Assembly: GCF_026625865.1 (NCBI RefSeq)
Contig: NZ_CP113067.1
Coordinates: forward strand, 1 to 64,000
DNA length: 64,000 bases
Direction: 5' to 3'
DNA from: Microbacterium sp. SL75
GTDB taxonomy: Bacteria; Actinomycetota; Actinomycetes; Actinomycetales; Microbacteriaceae
Shown piece by piece: positions 38,319 through 47,948 of this stretch. The translations under genes were made by a program, and so were the position numbers. Within the stretch, counting starts at the first letter, position 1. Each line of letters begins with the position of its first letter. The notes below the pieces were generated by a model. That model saw only the letters and a program-made list of their open reading frames with translations. It was not told where the DNA came from and ran no database searches.

Positions 38319-40112
38319 TCAGCCGATCGTCTCGGTGAGCTCGAACCACTTCATCTCGAGCTCGTCGCGCTCGCCCTCGAGGGCCGAGATGCGCTGCATC
38401 TCTTTGCCGAGTCCCTCATAATCCGCCTGGTCATGGTCGACGAGCGCGGCTTTGGCCCTGTCGATCTGCTGCTGCAGCTTCTCGATGCGCCGCTCGGTGG
38501 CCGAGGCCTCCTTCTGCGCGGCGCGCAGTTCCGCGCCCTGCAGACCCGAGGTCGCGGTGGCGCCGCCCGTCGTCGCGGACCGCGAGGGCTCGGCATCCTG
38601 AATCGCTCGAAGACGCAGGTACTCGTCGACGCCGCCGGGCAGGTGCCGCAGCTTCGCATCGAGGATCGCGTACTGCTGGTCGGTGACGCGCTCGAGGAAG
38701 TACCGGTCGTGCGAGACGACGATGAGGGTGCCCGACCACGAGTCGAGCAGGTCTTCCATGGCCGCGAGCATGTCGGTGTCGAGGTCGTTGGTGGGCTCGT
38801 CGAGGATGAGCACGTTCGGCTGGTCGAGCAGGACGAGCAGCAGCTGCAGGCGCCGCTTCTGACCGCCGGAGAGGTCTTTCACGGGGGTCGAGAGCTGGGC
38901 GCTCGAGAACCCGAGGCGCTCGAGCAGCTCGCCGGGGGTGAGCTCCTTCGCCTTCGACCCCGCGCCGAACGAATAGGTGGTCCGCAGCCCCGAGATCACC
39001 ACGCGCACGGGGTCGTTCAGGTGCTGGTCGAGCTCGTCGAGGCGCTGGGTGAGGGTGGCGACCTTCACCGTCTTGCCGCGCTTGACCCGGCCGCTCGTCG
39101 GCTCGAGCGAGCCGGTGACCAGGCTCAGCAGGGTCGACTTGCCCGCGCCGTTCACCCCCAGGATGCCGGTGCGCTCACCCGGGGCGATGCGCCACTCGAC
39201 GTCTTTCAGGACCGTGTGATCGCCGTAGGTCACACCGGCGTCGAGCAGGTCGACCACGTCTTTGCCGAGCCGTGCCACGGCGAGGGACTGCAACGCGACC
39301 TTGTCGCGGATCTCGGGCACGTCGGCGATGAGCTCGTTGGCCGCATCGATGCGGAACTTCGGCTTCGACGTGCGCGCCGGCGCCCCGCGACGCAGCCACG
39401 CCAGCTCTTTGCGGGCCAGGTTCTGTCGGCGCTGTTCGATGGATGCCGCCTGACGGTCGCGCTCCACGCGCTGCAGGATGTACGCCGCGTACCCGCCCTC
39501 GAAGGGCTCGACGAGACGGTCGTGCACCTCCCAGGTGACCGTGCAGATCTCGTCGAGGAACCACCGATCGTGCGTGACGACGAGCAGACCGCCCGCCGAC
39601 GGCGCCCACCGCTTCTTCAGGTGCCCCGCGAGCCAGGTGATGGCTTCGACGTCGAGGTGGTTGGTGGGCTCGTCCAGGAACAGCACATCCCAATCGCCCG
39701 AGAGCAGCGCCGCCAGCGCGACGCGGCGGCGCTGACCGCCCGAGAGGTCGCCGAGGCGCGCGTCCCAGGGCAGATCACCCAGCAGACCCGCGATCACGTC
39801 GCGCGTGCGCGCGTCACCGGCCCACTCGTGTTCGGCGCGGTCGCCGACCACCGCGTGCCCGATCGTGTCGTCGTCGTCGAGGGTGTCCTGCTGGTCGAGC
39901 ACGCCCACGGTGACGCCGCCGCGCACCGTCACGCGCCCGCCGTCGGGTTCGCGGGTGCCGGCGAGCATGCCGAGCAGACTCGACTTGCCGTCGCCGTTGC
40001 GACCGACGATGCCGATTCGGTCACCTTCGTTCACGCCGAGCGAGACGGAGTCGAAGACGACCTTGGTCGGGTATTCCAGGTGCAGGGCTTCGCCCCCGAG
40101 CAGGTGTGCCAT
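38319..40112 (-). CDS. ABC-F family ATPase, Uup-like
   Basis: The product has 597 residues with no membrane segments. Two ABC domains occur in one chain: Walker A GRNGDGKSS and GVNGAGKST, signatures LSGGQRRRVAL and LSGGQKRRLQL, Walker B LFLDEPTNHLD and LILDEPTNDLD. A linker of about 70 residues (RVERDRQAASIEQRRQNLAR) joins them. A C-terminal coiled coil (about 525-595) resembles the DNA- or RNA-binding arm of Uup. ABC-F proteins act at the ribosome rather than in transport. The region 40113-40314 downstream of the transporter gene contains only a hairpin. Confidence 0.9.
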   Translation of the reverse strand: MAHLLGGEALHLEYPTKVVFDSVSLGVNEGDRIGIVGRNGDGKSSLLGMLAGTREPDGGRVTVRGGVTVGVLDQQDTLDDDDTIGHAVVGDRAEHEWAGDARTRDVIAGLLGDLPWDARLGDLSGGQRRRVALAALLSGDWDVLFLDEPTNHLDVEAITWLAGHLKKRWAPSAGGLLVVTHDRWFLDEICTVTWEVHDRLVEPFEGGYAAYILQRVERDRQAASIEQRRQNLARKELAWLRRGAPARTSKPKFRIDAANELIADVPEIRDKVALQSLAVARLGKDVVDLLDAGVTYGDHTVLKDVEWRIAPGERTGILGVNGAGKSTLLSLVTGSLEPTSGRVKRGKTVKVATLTQRLDELDQHLNDPVRVVISGLRTTYSFGAGSKAKELTPGELLERLGFSSAQLSTPVKDLSGGQKRRLQLLLVLLDQPNVLILDEPTNDLDTDMLAAMEDLLDSWSGTLIVVSHDRYFLERVTDQQYAILDAKLRHLPGGVDEYLRLRAIQDAEPSRSATTGGATATSGLQGAELRAAQKEASATERRIEKLQQQIDRAKAALVDHDQADYEGLGKEMQRISALEGERDELEMKWFELTETIG

Positions 40113-40270
40113 ATCCGTCCCAGGCTACGCGGTGCCCGGGGTGTGCGAGCGCGCGGGGGTGCCGGCATCCGGGATCTCCTGCTTCCCGTCGCCCATCTGG
40201 CGCGCCACGGACGAGACGATCGCAGGCGCACCCCGGATGCCGGCACCCGGGGCCGCGGCCGGAACGACGA

Positions 40271-40300
40271 CGGGGCCGCCCGGCGAACCGGACGACCCCG
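40271..40300 (-). terminator. terminator of the osmoprotectant operon
   Basis: Thirteen-base arms with two mismatches (CGGGG...CCGG / CCGG...CCCCG) and a 4-base loop start 15 bases after the binding-protein gene. Confidence 0.5.
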
Positions 40301-40314
40301 CGTGACTCGACGGC

Positions 40315-41232
40315 TCAGAAGCCGTTGGCCGAGAGCCACTCCTTGGCGATGTCGGCGGACGACTTCTGGTCGACCGTGGACTCGACGTTCATCTCGACGA
40401 GGGCATCGGCCGTCAGGGCGGCGCTGACCTTGTTGAGCACGTCCGACACCTCGGAGGCGACGTTCGAGTTGACCACCGGCACCACGTTCGACGCCAGGAA
40501 CAGGCCCTTGGGGTCGGTCAGCGTGACGAGGTTGTCGGTCTTGATGCGGGGGTCGGCCGTGTAGACGTTGGCGACCTGGACGGTACCGGCGACGAGGTCG
40601 TCGACCGTGGTCTCACCGGTGGGCGAGAACTGGACGCTCACGCCGTAGGTCGACTGCAGACCGGTGGGTCCGTAGGGACGCTCGGCGAGCTCGGCGTTGC
40701 CCCCGAGGGTCACACCCGACGTCACCTTCGCGAGGTCGGCGATCGAGGTGAGCCCGTTCGCGTCGGCGAACGCCTTCGTGACGGTGTACGAGTCCTGGTC
40801 GGTGGCCTGCGACTGGTCGAGGACCTCGAGACCCTCGGGGAGGGCGGCCGGCAGAGCCGCGTACACGTCGTCGGAGGTGCGCGCGGTGGTGTCCTTCTCG
40901 AAGAACTGGAGCAGGTTGCCGGTGTACTCGGGGAAGACCGAGACGGTGCCGTCCTCGAGCAGCGGGATGTACGCGTCGCGCTGACCGATCTGGAACTGGC
41001 GCTTCACGGTCTTGCCGGCACCCTCGAGCGCCTGCGCGTAGATCTCGGCGATGATCTCGTTCGAGTAGTAGGCCTGCGAGCCGACCACGATGGTGTCGCT
41101 CGAGGCGCTGGCGTCGCCGCCGCCGTTGCTGAGGGGATCGCTGGAGCCGCCGCCGCAACCGGCGAGGGCGAGCGAGGCGACCGCGAGGCCGGCGAACAGG
41201 CCGAGGCCCTTCTTGGTTCGTGCTGTGAACAT
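40315..41232 (-). CDS. osmoprotectant ABC transporter substrate-binding lipoprotein
   Basis: The product has 305 residues. A lipoprotein signal (LAVASLALAGC, cysteine near 26) is followed by an OpuAC/ProX-type binding fold. Visible are VGSQAYYSNEIIAEIYAQAL, FPEYTGNLLQFF, the ligand-loop region DADQDSYTV-like segment (near 128), FSPTGETTVDDLVAGTVQVANVYTADP and the C-terminal ALTADALVEMN. Such proteins bind glycine betaine, carnitine, choline or related compatible solutes. It is the last gene of an operon of ATPase, two permeases and binding protein, the OpuC order. Confidence 0.88.
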   Translation of the reverse strand: MFTARTKKGLGLFAGLAVASLALAGCGGGSSDPLSNGGGDASASSDTIVVGSQAYYSNEIIAEIYAQALEGAGKTVKRQFQIGQRDAYIPLLEDGTVSVFPEYTGNLLQFFEKDTTARTSDDVYAALPAALPEGLEVLDQSQATDQDSYTVTKAFADANGLTSIADLAKVTSGVTLGGNAELAERPYGPTGLQSTYGVSVQFSPTGETTVDDLVAGTVQVANVYTADPRIKTDNLVTLTDPKGLFLASNVVPVVNSNVASEVSDVLNKVSAALTADALVEMNVESTVDQKSSADIAKEWLSANGF

Positions 41233-41272
41233 GGGTGCTCTCTTTTCTGGTGATTCGGGAATCGAGTGTGGG

Positions 41273-42031
41273 TCAGGGGGTCGCCGGAGGTGCGGTCGGT
41301 GCCCCCACGGCGAGGGCTTCGGCGCGACGCTGACGAACGGAGCGCCGCTGCGGCTGAGCGGAACCTGCGGCACGGATGCCACGGGGTACGACCAGGTGCT
41401 GAAGCAGGGCGAAGAGCCCGTCGATGACGAGCGCGAGGACGGCCACGAGGATCGCCCCGCCGATGAGGATGTCGAACCGGCGGAGCGGGATCGCGGCGAT
41501 GATGTACTGCCCGAGCCCGCCGAGGCCGATGTACGCGGCGATCGTGACGGTCGCCAACACCTGCAGGGTCGCCGCACGGATGCCGCCGACCAGCAGCGGA
41601 AGACCGAGGGGAACCTCGATGCGCCAGAGGATCTGCGACTCGGTCATGCCCATCGAGCGTCCCGCGTCGATCACGCGGCGGTCGATGGCCTCGAAGCCCG
41701 TGTACGCCCCGGCGAGCAGCGACGGGATCGCCAGCACGATGAACGAGATGACCGCGGCCTCGGGCTTGTGGAGGACGCCGAGGAGCAGTGTCAGGAGGAT
41801 CAGCAAGCCGAAGGAGGGGATCGCCCGTGCCGCACCCGAGATCGCCACGGCACTCTCGCGCCCCTTGCCGGTGTGGCCGATGTACCAGCCCAGCGGGATG
41901 GCGATCGCTCCCGCGATCACCACGGCGACCAGCGTGTACAGCAACTGGACGCCGATGGCGGCGGGGATCGAGTCGAACTGGCCGGAATCCCCGGAGAAGA
42001 TCCAGGCGATCGCGTCGCCGAGGAGGTTCAT
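41273..42031 (-). CDS. osmoprotectant ABC transporter permease
   Basis: The product has 252 residues and about six membrane helices. The ABC permease EAA loop is seen in EAIDRRVIDAGRSMGMTESQILWRIEVPLGLP. The protein starts in the externally oriented GDSGQFDSIPAAIGVQLLYTLVAV. It resembles OpuCD-type subunits. Its ATG overlaps the stop of the other permease gene (ATGA). The C-terminus is a basic, low-complexity tail of about 30 residues. Confidence 0.88.
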   Translation of the reverse strand: MNLLGDAIAWIFSGDSGQFDSIPAAIGVQLLYTLVAVVIAGAIAIPLGWYIGHTGKGRESAVAISGAARAIPSFGLLILLTLLLGVLHKPEAAVISFIVLAIPSLLAGAYTGFEAIDRRVIDAGRSMGMTESQILWRIEVPLGLPLLVGGIRAATLQVLATVTIAAYIGLGGLGQYIIAAIPLRRFDILIGGAILVAVLALVIDGLFALLQHLVVPRGIRAAGSAQPQRRSVRQRRAEALAVGAPTAPPATP

Positions 42032-42708
42032 GCCTTCACCAGCGTTCGGTTGGCCTGACGCGAGACGGTCTTCGTCCCACGCGTCCACGGCATGAGCAGG
42101 CGGCCCGCGACCACGAGCAGCAGGTCGATGATCAGAGCGAGCACCACGACGGCGATCACGCCCGCGAAGACCTCGGGGATGATGCGCCTTTGCAGCCCGT
42201 TCGTGAACAGGTAGCCGATGTTCTGGATGCCGACGAGGATGCCGACCGTGGCCAGCGCGATCGTGCTGGCCGAGGCGACGCGCAGGCCCGCGAGCACGAC
42301 GGGGCCGGCGAGCGGGAACTCCACCGCCCAGAAGCGACGGAAGGAGCCGTAGCCGATGGCCGTCGAGGCCTGGCGGACTCCGGCATCCACCGAATCGAGA
42401 CCGTCCGCGACCGCGCGTACGAGTATCGCGACCGCGTAGATGGCGAGAGCGACGATGAGGTTCGTCTCGCTGACGATGCTGTACCAACCGGTGACGACGG
42501 GCACGAGGATCAGCAGGGCGAGAGAGGGGATCGTGTAGAGCAAGCCGGTGATGGTGATGACACCGCTGCGCACGAGGCGATACCGCCACGCGACCCAGCC
42601 GAGCGGGACACTCAGCACGAAGCCAGCGATCAACGCGATGATGCTCTGGCGCAGGTGCACCAGCGTGAGCTCCCCGATCAGCTCGAGGTTGTTGCCGACC
42701 CAGTTCAC
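42028..42708 (-). CDS. osmoprotectant ABC transporter permease
   Basis: The product has 226 residues and about six helices: LRQSIIALIAGFVLSVPLGW, ITGLLYTIPSLALLILVPVV and others. The EAA loop is GLDSVDAGVRQASTAIGYGSFRRFWAVEFPLAGP. It resembles OpuCB-type subunits and probably pairs with the second permease to form the channel. Its start overlaps the ATPase stop and its stop overlaps the next permease start (both ATGA), so all three are translated together. Confidence 0.88.
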   Translation of the reverse strand: MNWVGNNLELIGELTLVHLRQSIIALIAGFVLSVPLGWVAWRYRLVRSGVITITGLLYTIPSLALLILVPVVTGWYSIVSETNLIVALAIYAVAILVRAVADGLDSVDAGVRQASTAIGYGSFRRFWAVEFPLAGPVVLAGLRVASASTIALATVGILVGIQNIGYLFTNGLQRRIIPEVFAGVIAVVVLALIIDLLLVVAGRLLMPWTRGTKTVSRQANRTLVKA

Positions 42709-43529
42709 GGGCGGGAATCCTCCACGAGCGCACCCTGCGTGCGTCCCTCGGCATCCACGACGACCGTGCCGCTCGGCGTCTGCTTCAGATGGAGCGCGCG
42801 CTTGCCCTTGACCGCGCCGATGAAGCTCGCGACGAAGTCGCTGGCGGGGTTCTCGACGATCTCGCTGGGAGTTCCCACCTGCGCGATCTTCGCGCCCTTC
42901 TCGAGGATCACGACCTGGTCGCCGAGCAGGAAGGCCTCGTCGATGTCGTGGGTGACGAAGACGATCGTCTTGCCGATCTCGCTCTGCAGACGAAGGAGTT
43001 CCTGCTGCAGTTCATCGCGGACGATCGGATCGACGGCACCGAAGGGTTCGTCCATCAGCAGGATGTTGGGGTCGGCGGCGAGGCCGCGAGCGACGCCGAC
43101 GCGCTGCTGCTGCCCGCCGGAGAGCTGGCTGGGGTAACGGTCGGCCATCGCCGCGTCGAGGCCCACCGTCTTCATGAGCTCGAGCGCCCGGGCGCGAGCG
43201 GCTTTACGGTTCTGCCCCTGCAGCACCGGCACGGTGGCGATGTTGTCGGCCACGGTGAAGTGCGGCAAGAGGCCGGAGTTCTGCATCACGTAGCCGATGC
43301 TGCGGCGCAACTGCACGGCGGGGCTGCCGCCGATGTCTGCTCCGTCGATCTCGATCGTGCCCGAGGAGGGCTCGACCATGCGGTTGATCATGCGCAGCAA
43401 TGTCGTCTTGCCACAGCCGGACGACCCCACGAAGACGGTCGTCTTTCGCGAGGGGATGACGAGATGGAAGTCGTCGACGGCGCGCGTGCCGTCGGGGAAG
43501 ACCTTGGAGACGGCCGAGAACTCGATCAT
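42705..43529 (-). CDS. osmoprotectant ABC transporter ATP-binding protein
   Basis: The product has 274 residues. One ABC domain shows Walker A GSSGCGKTT, Q-loop YVMQNSGLLPH, signature LSGGQQQRVGVARGLA, Walker B NILLMDEPFGAVDP and the switch histidine in FVTHDIDEAF. This set is typical of ProV/OpuCA. The C-terminal part after residue 235 is short, and no paired CBS domains are present. It lies 14 bases after the DUF427 gene, which is probably the first gene of the operon. Confidence 0.92.
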   Translation of the reverse strand: MIEFSAVSKVFPDGTRAVDDFHLVIPSRKTTVFVGSSGCGKTTLLRMINRMVEPSSGTIEIDGADIGGSPAVQLRRSIGYVMQNSGLLPHFTVADNIATVPVLQGQNRKAARARALELMKTVGLDAAMADRYPSQLSGGQQQRVGVARGLAADPNILLMDEPFGAVDPIVRDELQQELLRLQSEIGKTIVFVTHDIDEAFLLGDQVVILEKGAKIAQVGTPSEIVENPASDFVASFIGAVKGKRALHLKQTPSGTVVVDAEGRTQGALVEDSRP

Positions 43530-43543
43530 GTGCTCACCCGACC

Positions 43544-43846
43544 TCAGTCGGAGACCACGACCTTCCGGTCGAAGGCGACGTAGCCGGCGAAGTCCTTGCC
43601 CACGCGCTCCACAGCGCCCGGGTACAGGTCGGGGTACGACCAGGCACCGTCGGCCAGTTCGACACCGTCGAGCGCGACGTTCCAGTACTGTGCAGCGCCC
43701 TTCCACGGGCAGGTGTACGGGGTGGGGCTCTCATGCAGAGCGCCCTCGCGGACGGACTGCGGCGGGAAGTACCAGTTGCCCTCGATCGAGGCCAGGTCGT
43801 TGCGGTCGGCTTCGGCGATCACGACGCCGTCGAGCACTGCCTTCAT
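43544..43846 (-). CDS. DUF427 family protein
   Basis: The product has 100 residues, the length of the single-domain DUF427 family. It shows the typical order GNWYFPPQSV, SPTPYTCPWKGAAQYWNV, GAWSYPDLYPGAVERVGKDFAGYVAF. The family has a small beta-barrel fold of unknown role. The ATG has GGAGGGGG upstream, a very strong ribosome binding site. Its position 14 bases before the osmoprotectant ATPase gene suggests one transcript. Confidence 0.9.
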   Translation of the reverse strand: MKAVLDGVVIAEADRNDLASIEGNWYFPPQSVREGALHESPTPYTCPWKGAAQYWNVALDGVELADGAWSYPDLYPGAVERVGKDFAGYVAFDRKVVVSD

Positions 43847-43981
43847 GGTTTACCCCCTCCGTGGCGTCCCGCGGGCACAGCGCCCATCGGTGACGGACCA
43901 CCTCGCATGAGGCTAACCAGACGGTCGGCACGCAAAGCGCAGATTGCCCCGTGTGACGACCTGGGCTAGGGTGCGGCGCCC

Positions 43982-44914
43982 TCAGACCACACGCGCGCCG
44001 GGAACGGGCCCGTGCACGTGCAGGGCGACCAGACCGGCGGCGCTGAGGGTGACCTGCAGGTCGATGGCGGATGATTCGTCGGCGGCGAGGAACGCGAGCG
44101 TCGGCCCGGAGCCCGAAACGATCCCCGCCAGGGCACCCGAGCTCTCGCCGCGCTCGAGCACGCGGGCGAGATCGGGGCGGAGGTGGAGGGCCGGCGCCTG
44201 GAGGTCGTTGCGCAGGCTCGCGGCGAGCATGCCGGCGTCGCCCTGACGAAGGGCGTGGAGCACGTCACGGTCGACCACGGGCACGCGCGGAGCCGGACCG
44301 ATGTCGACGGCGTGACGTCTGCGGTGCGCATCGAGCTCGCCATAGACGACGGGGGTCGACATGCCGGTCTCGTTCGGAACGAGCACCCAGTCGAAGCGCC
44401 CACGCGCGAGAGCCGGACTCAGCTGGTCGCCGCGACCGGTGCCGATGGCGGTCCCGCCGAGCAGGGCGAAGGGGACGTCCGCGCCGAGGCGGGCAGCCAG
44501 GCGGGCGAGCTCGCTCGTCGGCATCCCGAGCCCCCAGAGCGCATCGCAGGCGACGAGGGCGGCAGCCGCATCGGCCGATCCCCCACCCATGCCGCCGGCG
44601 ACGGGAACGGCCTTGCGGACCGAGAGATGGGCACCTCGGTCGATTCCCGCGGTCTGCGCGAGAAGGCGCGCCGCGCGAACGGCGAGGTTGCGGTCGTCGG
44701 TGGGAACACCATCGATATCGACCGGACCGCGCGCGGACACCTCGATCGTGATGTCGTCAGCGGGCGTCGCGACCATCTCTTCGTAGAGGGACACCGCTTG
44801 GAAGGCCGTCGCGAGCTCGTGGTAACCGTCGTCCTGGACGTCGCCCACCTCGAGGAAGACGTTGATCTTCCCGGGCGCGCGAACGCGGACGGATGCCGGG
44901 GCGTGGACGCTCAT
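43982..44914 (-). CDS. ispE: 4-diphosphocytidyl-2-C-methyl-D-erythritol kinase
   Basis: The product has 310 residues and is a GHMP kinase of the non-mevalonate isoprenoid pathway. It phosphorylates the 2-hydroxyl of diphosphocytidyl-methylerythritol. Motifs are [23 protein letters not shown], the ATP loop [18 protein letters not shown], and [10 protein letters not shown] near the end. The start giving MSVHAPAS matches the family. In many actinobacteria it sits next to rsmA; here the Stealth and phosphoesterase genes lie between them. Confidence 0.94.
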   Translation of the reverse strand: MSVHAPASVRVRAPGKINVFLEVGDVQDDGYHELATAFQAVSLYEEMVATPADDITIEVSARGPVDIDGVPTDDRNLAVRAARLLAQTAGIDRGAHLSVRKAVPVAGGMGGGSADAAAALVACDALWGLGMPTSELARLAARLGADVPFALLGGTAIGTGRGDQLSPALARGRFDWVLVPNETGMSTPVVYGELDAHRRRHAVDIGPAPRVPVVDRDVLHALRQGDAGMLAASLRNDLQAPALHLRPDLARVLERGESSGALAGIVSGSGPTLAFLAADESSAIDLQVTLSAAGLVALHVHGPVPGARVV

Positions 44915-45156
44915 CGTCCCTGCCGCCGTCCCGCGCGCCGGGGGCTGTCGGGGTGTGCGAAACTGGAACGTCGGCCCGCTTCCCGCCAACGCTCGCAAGG
45001 CGGTACGGAAAGGTACGGGCCGGAGCGAGCGATCTGAGTCACTCTTCGACAGTAGTGCTCCGCTCCCCCGTCGTTCGGCGCCGAGGCCGAAACGTCTTCG
45101 TAACCCCGGAACCATACGGTGACCGGATCCCTTGCACCCACCCCCGAGGAGGCAGA

Positions 45157-46737
45157 ATGCGCCCGATGGTCCCCCTGTCGATCGACACCGACCCCTGGCG
45201 CGCCCTGCTGTCCCGGTCCGATATCCGCATGCACGACGGCATCCTGCACGTCGTCGACGACTCCTCGACGCCCGCGATGGCCGAGCGCGACGACCTGCTC
45301 ACCGCAGCGTCCGCGATCGAAGCTGCGGGGGTGAGGGTGCTGCTGGTGCGCGACGCCAACCGTCGTCCCAAGCTCGTCGTCGATACCGCCGATGCCGCGA
45401 AGGCCCTCGCCGCGCTGCGCGATCCCGACCTCGGCCCGATGTACCTCAAGGCCCGTGGCGAAGACCCGGTGCCCGCACACAGCGTCGAGCCCGCTCCCGG
45501 GTCGGTGCAGGCCTACGCGGTCTTCCGCCCGCGCACCTCGACCGAGGGCTCGTACCGCTACGGCTCGGCGTTGGCTCCGCGGATGGAGCTCTGGCGTTTC
45601 GGCGAGAAGACCATCGAGGCACCCCGCCCGAGCGCCCTCACCCGCCGCAAGTTCGCCGCCGCCGACCTCGATCTGGTCGAGGTCGAGCGCTACGGCCGCC
45701 GCTGGATGACGGTCTCGGGCATGTTCGACCCCCACCCGAACGAGTTCACCGCCGACGTCGACATGGTCTTCTCGTGGGTCGACGGATCCTCGAGCGAGTT
45801 CCAACGTCAGCGCGCTGCCCGGATGAAGGGCTACGTCGTCGGCGACGGCGACGACAACGCCGCCCGGTACCGACAGGTCGACGAACTGCGTTACGCGCTG
45901 CGCAGTGTGCACATGTACGCGCCGTGGGTGCGCCGCATCTTCATCGCCACCGACTCCCCCACCCCGGAATGGCTCGCCGATCACCCGAAAGTGACGATCG
46001 TGCGCAGCGAGGAGTTCTTCGCCGATCCCTCGGTCCTTCCCACGCACAACTCGCACGCGGTCGAGGCGCAGCTGCACCGCATCCCCGGTCTGGCCGAGCA
46101 CTTCCTCTACAGCAACGACGACATGTTCTTCGGGCGCCCCGTCACCCCCGAACTGTTCTTCAGCGGTGGCGGAGTGAGCCGTTTCGTCGAGAGCGGTGTG
46201 CGCATCGGCAGCGGTCCGGCGCACGTCGACCGCTCCGGCCACGACAACGGCCTGCGCGTGAACCGGGCGCTGCTCAAAGAGCGCTTCGGCCGTGTCATCA
46301 CACTCGACCTCGAGCACTGCGCGACGCCGCTGCGCCGTTCCGTGGCCTTCGAGCTCGAGCGGGAGTTCGCCGAGGACTATGCACGCACGGCCGCGAGCCG
46401 GTTCCGTTCGGCGACCGACATCTCGGTCACCAACAGCCTGTACCACCACTACGCTCTGGCGACCGGTCGCGCGGTCATCACGACCGAGCCGCGCACCCGC
46501 TACGTGCAGACCACGCAGTTGGACTCCCTCCGCACCATGGAGCGCCTCGTGTCGCGCCGAGACACCGACATGTTCTGCCTCAACGACGGCAGCGTGCCCG
46601 AGATCCCCGAGGAGGTGCGCGTCCCGGCGCTGCGCGCCTGCCTCGAGCGCTACTTCCCGGTCGCTGCGCCGTGGGAGAAGACCTCGGTCAGCGAAGGATC
46701 GGCAGCGGCGTCGTCGGCGGCGACACCCGGCCGCTGA
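45157..46737 (+). CDS. Stealth-family sugar-phosphate transferase
   Basis: The product has 526 residues. It has the conserved regions of Stealth proteins, which transfer hexose-1-phosphate from UDP-sugars to build phosphoglycan capsules or cell wall polymers. CR1 is [13 protein letters not shown] (near 205), followed by the CR2 block [26 protein letters not shown]. The CR3 region is [12 protein letters not shown] with the metal-binding aspartates. The CR4 region near the end carries DMFCLNDGS. The N-terminal 190 residues are of unknown role. GAGGAGG lies before the ATG. The last 50 bases overlap the convergent phosphoesterase gene. No other glycan genes are near. Confidence 0.85.
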   Translation: MRPMVPLSIDTDPWRALLSRSDIRMHDGILHVVDDSSTPAMAERDDLLTAASAIEAAGVRVLLVRDANRRPKLVVDTADAAKALAALRDPDLGPMYLKARGEDPVPAHSVEPAPGSVQAYAVFRPRTSTEGSYRYGSALAPRMELWRFGEKTIEAPRPSALTRRKFAAADLDLVEVERYGRRWMTVSGMFDPHPNEFTADVDMVFSWVDGSSSEFQRQRAARMKGYVVGDGDDNAARYRQVDELRYALRSVHMYAPWVRRIFIATDSPTPEWLADHPKVTIVRSEEFFADPSVLPTHNSHAVEAQLHRIPGLAEHFLYSNDDMFFGRPVTPELFFSGGGVSRFVESGVRIGSGPAHVDRSGHDNGLRVNRALLKERFGRVITLDLEHCATPLRRSVAFELEREFAEDYARTAASRFRSATDISVTNSLYHHYALATGRAVITTEPRTRYVQTTQLDSLRTMERLVSRRDTDMFCLNDGSVPEIPEEVRVPALRACLERYFPVAAPWEKTSVSEGSAAASSAATPGR

Positions 46738-47623
46738 GCTCGCGCGAGGTCGGGACCACGACGCCGGCGTCGTGCAGCCGCCGCTGCGACTCGTCCGCGT
46801 CGACATACTGCAAGGCCGCGCTCGTCGCGAGCGGAACGACGGAGTGAACGACCGTCTCGTCGTACACGTGCACGATGTTGAAGCCCTGCGCCGCGTCCTG
46901 AGGGCGCGTGCCGCCCACGGGCACCATGAGGTCCTGCGTGTAGCAGGTGGCCGAGGCGACGGACACCGGGATGCCGGCGAACGTGGCGAACGTCGAGTAG
47001 TGCAGGTGTCCCGCGAGGATGGCGCGGACGTCGGATCCTCGAAGGATCGCGGCGAGACTGCGCTGATCGCGCAGTTCAACGGAGGCCGCGAGGTCGAGCA
47101 CGCTCGGGACGGGCGGGTGGTGCATCGCGAGGATCGTGCCGAGGGGCGCGGGGGTGGCCAGCACCTCGGCGAGCCACTCGCGCTGAGCCGCCGTGACCTC
47201 GCCGTGATGGGCACCGGGCACCGAGGTGTCGAGCGTCACGATGCGCAAGCCGTCGAACTCGTCGACGCGGTCGACCGGAGCGTCGCGGTCGCCCTCGTCA
47301 CCGGGCAGCAGCCGCGAGCGGAAGGCCGCCCGGTCGTCGTGGTTGCCCATGACCCACACCACGCGCGTCTGCAAGCGCTCGGCGAGCGGCTCGACCAACG
47401 CGCGGACACGGTCGTAGGCGTCAGCCTCGCCGTAGTCGGCGAGGTCGCCGGTGAAGACGAGGGCGTCGGGGCGGATGCCCGACGCACCGATCGCCTCGAC
47501 CGCACGGGCGAGGTACGCCTCGGAGTCGACGTCGTCGTAGAGCGGTGCACCGCCGGCGCGAAGGTGGGTGTCGCTCAGGTGGAGCAGCACACGTTCGGCT
47601 CGGGGGTACTCGGCGTAGCGCAT
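46688..47623 (-). CDS. calcineurin-like phosphoesterase, CpdA-like
   Basis: The product has 311 residues. A binuclear metallophosphoesterase fold is shown by [13 protein letters not shown] (D-x-H), [14 protein letters not shown] (G-D), [11 protein letters not shown] (G-N-H-D/E), [11 protein letters not shown] and [12 protein letters not shown] (G-H-x-H). All metal ligands are present. Members such as CpdA hydrolyse 3',5'-cyclic AMP, while others act on phospholipid or nucleotide esters; the substrate is not known here. No signal peptide is seen. The end overlaps the Stealth gene by 50 bases on the opposite strand. Confidence 0.88.
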   Translation of the reverse strand: MRYAEYPRAERVLLHLSDTHLRAGGAPLYDDVDSEAYLARAVEAIGASGIRPDALVFTGDLADYGEADAYDRVRALVEPLAERLQTRVVWVMGNHDDRAAFRSRLLPGDEGDRDAPVDRVDEFDGLRIVTLDTSVPGAHHGEVTAAQREWLAEVLATPAPLGTILAMHHPPVPSVLDLAASVELRDQRSLAAILRGSDVRAILAGHLHYSTFATFAGIPVSVASATCYTQDLMVPVGGTRPQDAAQGFNIVHVYDETVVHSVVPLATSAALQYVDADESQRRLHDAGVVVPTSRELSGRVSPPTTPLPILR

Positions 47624-47948
47624 CTCGATCCTCTCGGGCCGTCGGGTACGACCTCGTCACCGGCGTGATGCTCCCGGTTGGCTCGAAATGTTACAGACAT
47701 GTTTCTGGAACGCGTGATGAACACGGCGAGAATTCACCCGACAGTTCACAACGTGGCCGCACTGCGCGGTGGCACGGGACGTCGTGTGGGGTGGACGCCG
47801 CGCCGCATCCCGCCCGGTCGAGCGACATGACCCACGATGCGCGAGATGACCCGAGACGAGCGCGAAACGCGGGTCCTCTCGGCGGACAGGGGTCACCTCG
47901 AACGCGGGTCACGTCGAGGCGCCCCGACCTCGGGTCAGAGCGCGGCGA
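47624..47948. other. 325-base gap without a recognised gene
   Basis: The gap lies between the phosphoesterase start and the rsmA stop, both on the minus strand. It should hold the phosphoesterase promoter. An AT-richer patch near 47690-47710 with TGTAAC on the minus strand is a possible -10. Near the rsmA end the motif CGCGGGTC recurs twice (47869, 47900). No coding frame with fitting codon use was found. Confidence 0.5.
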
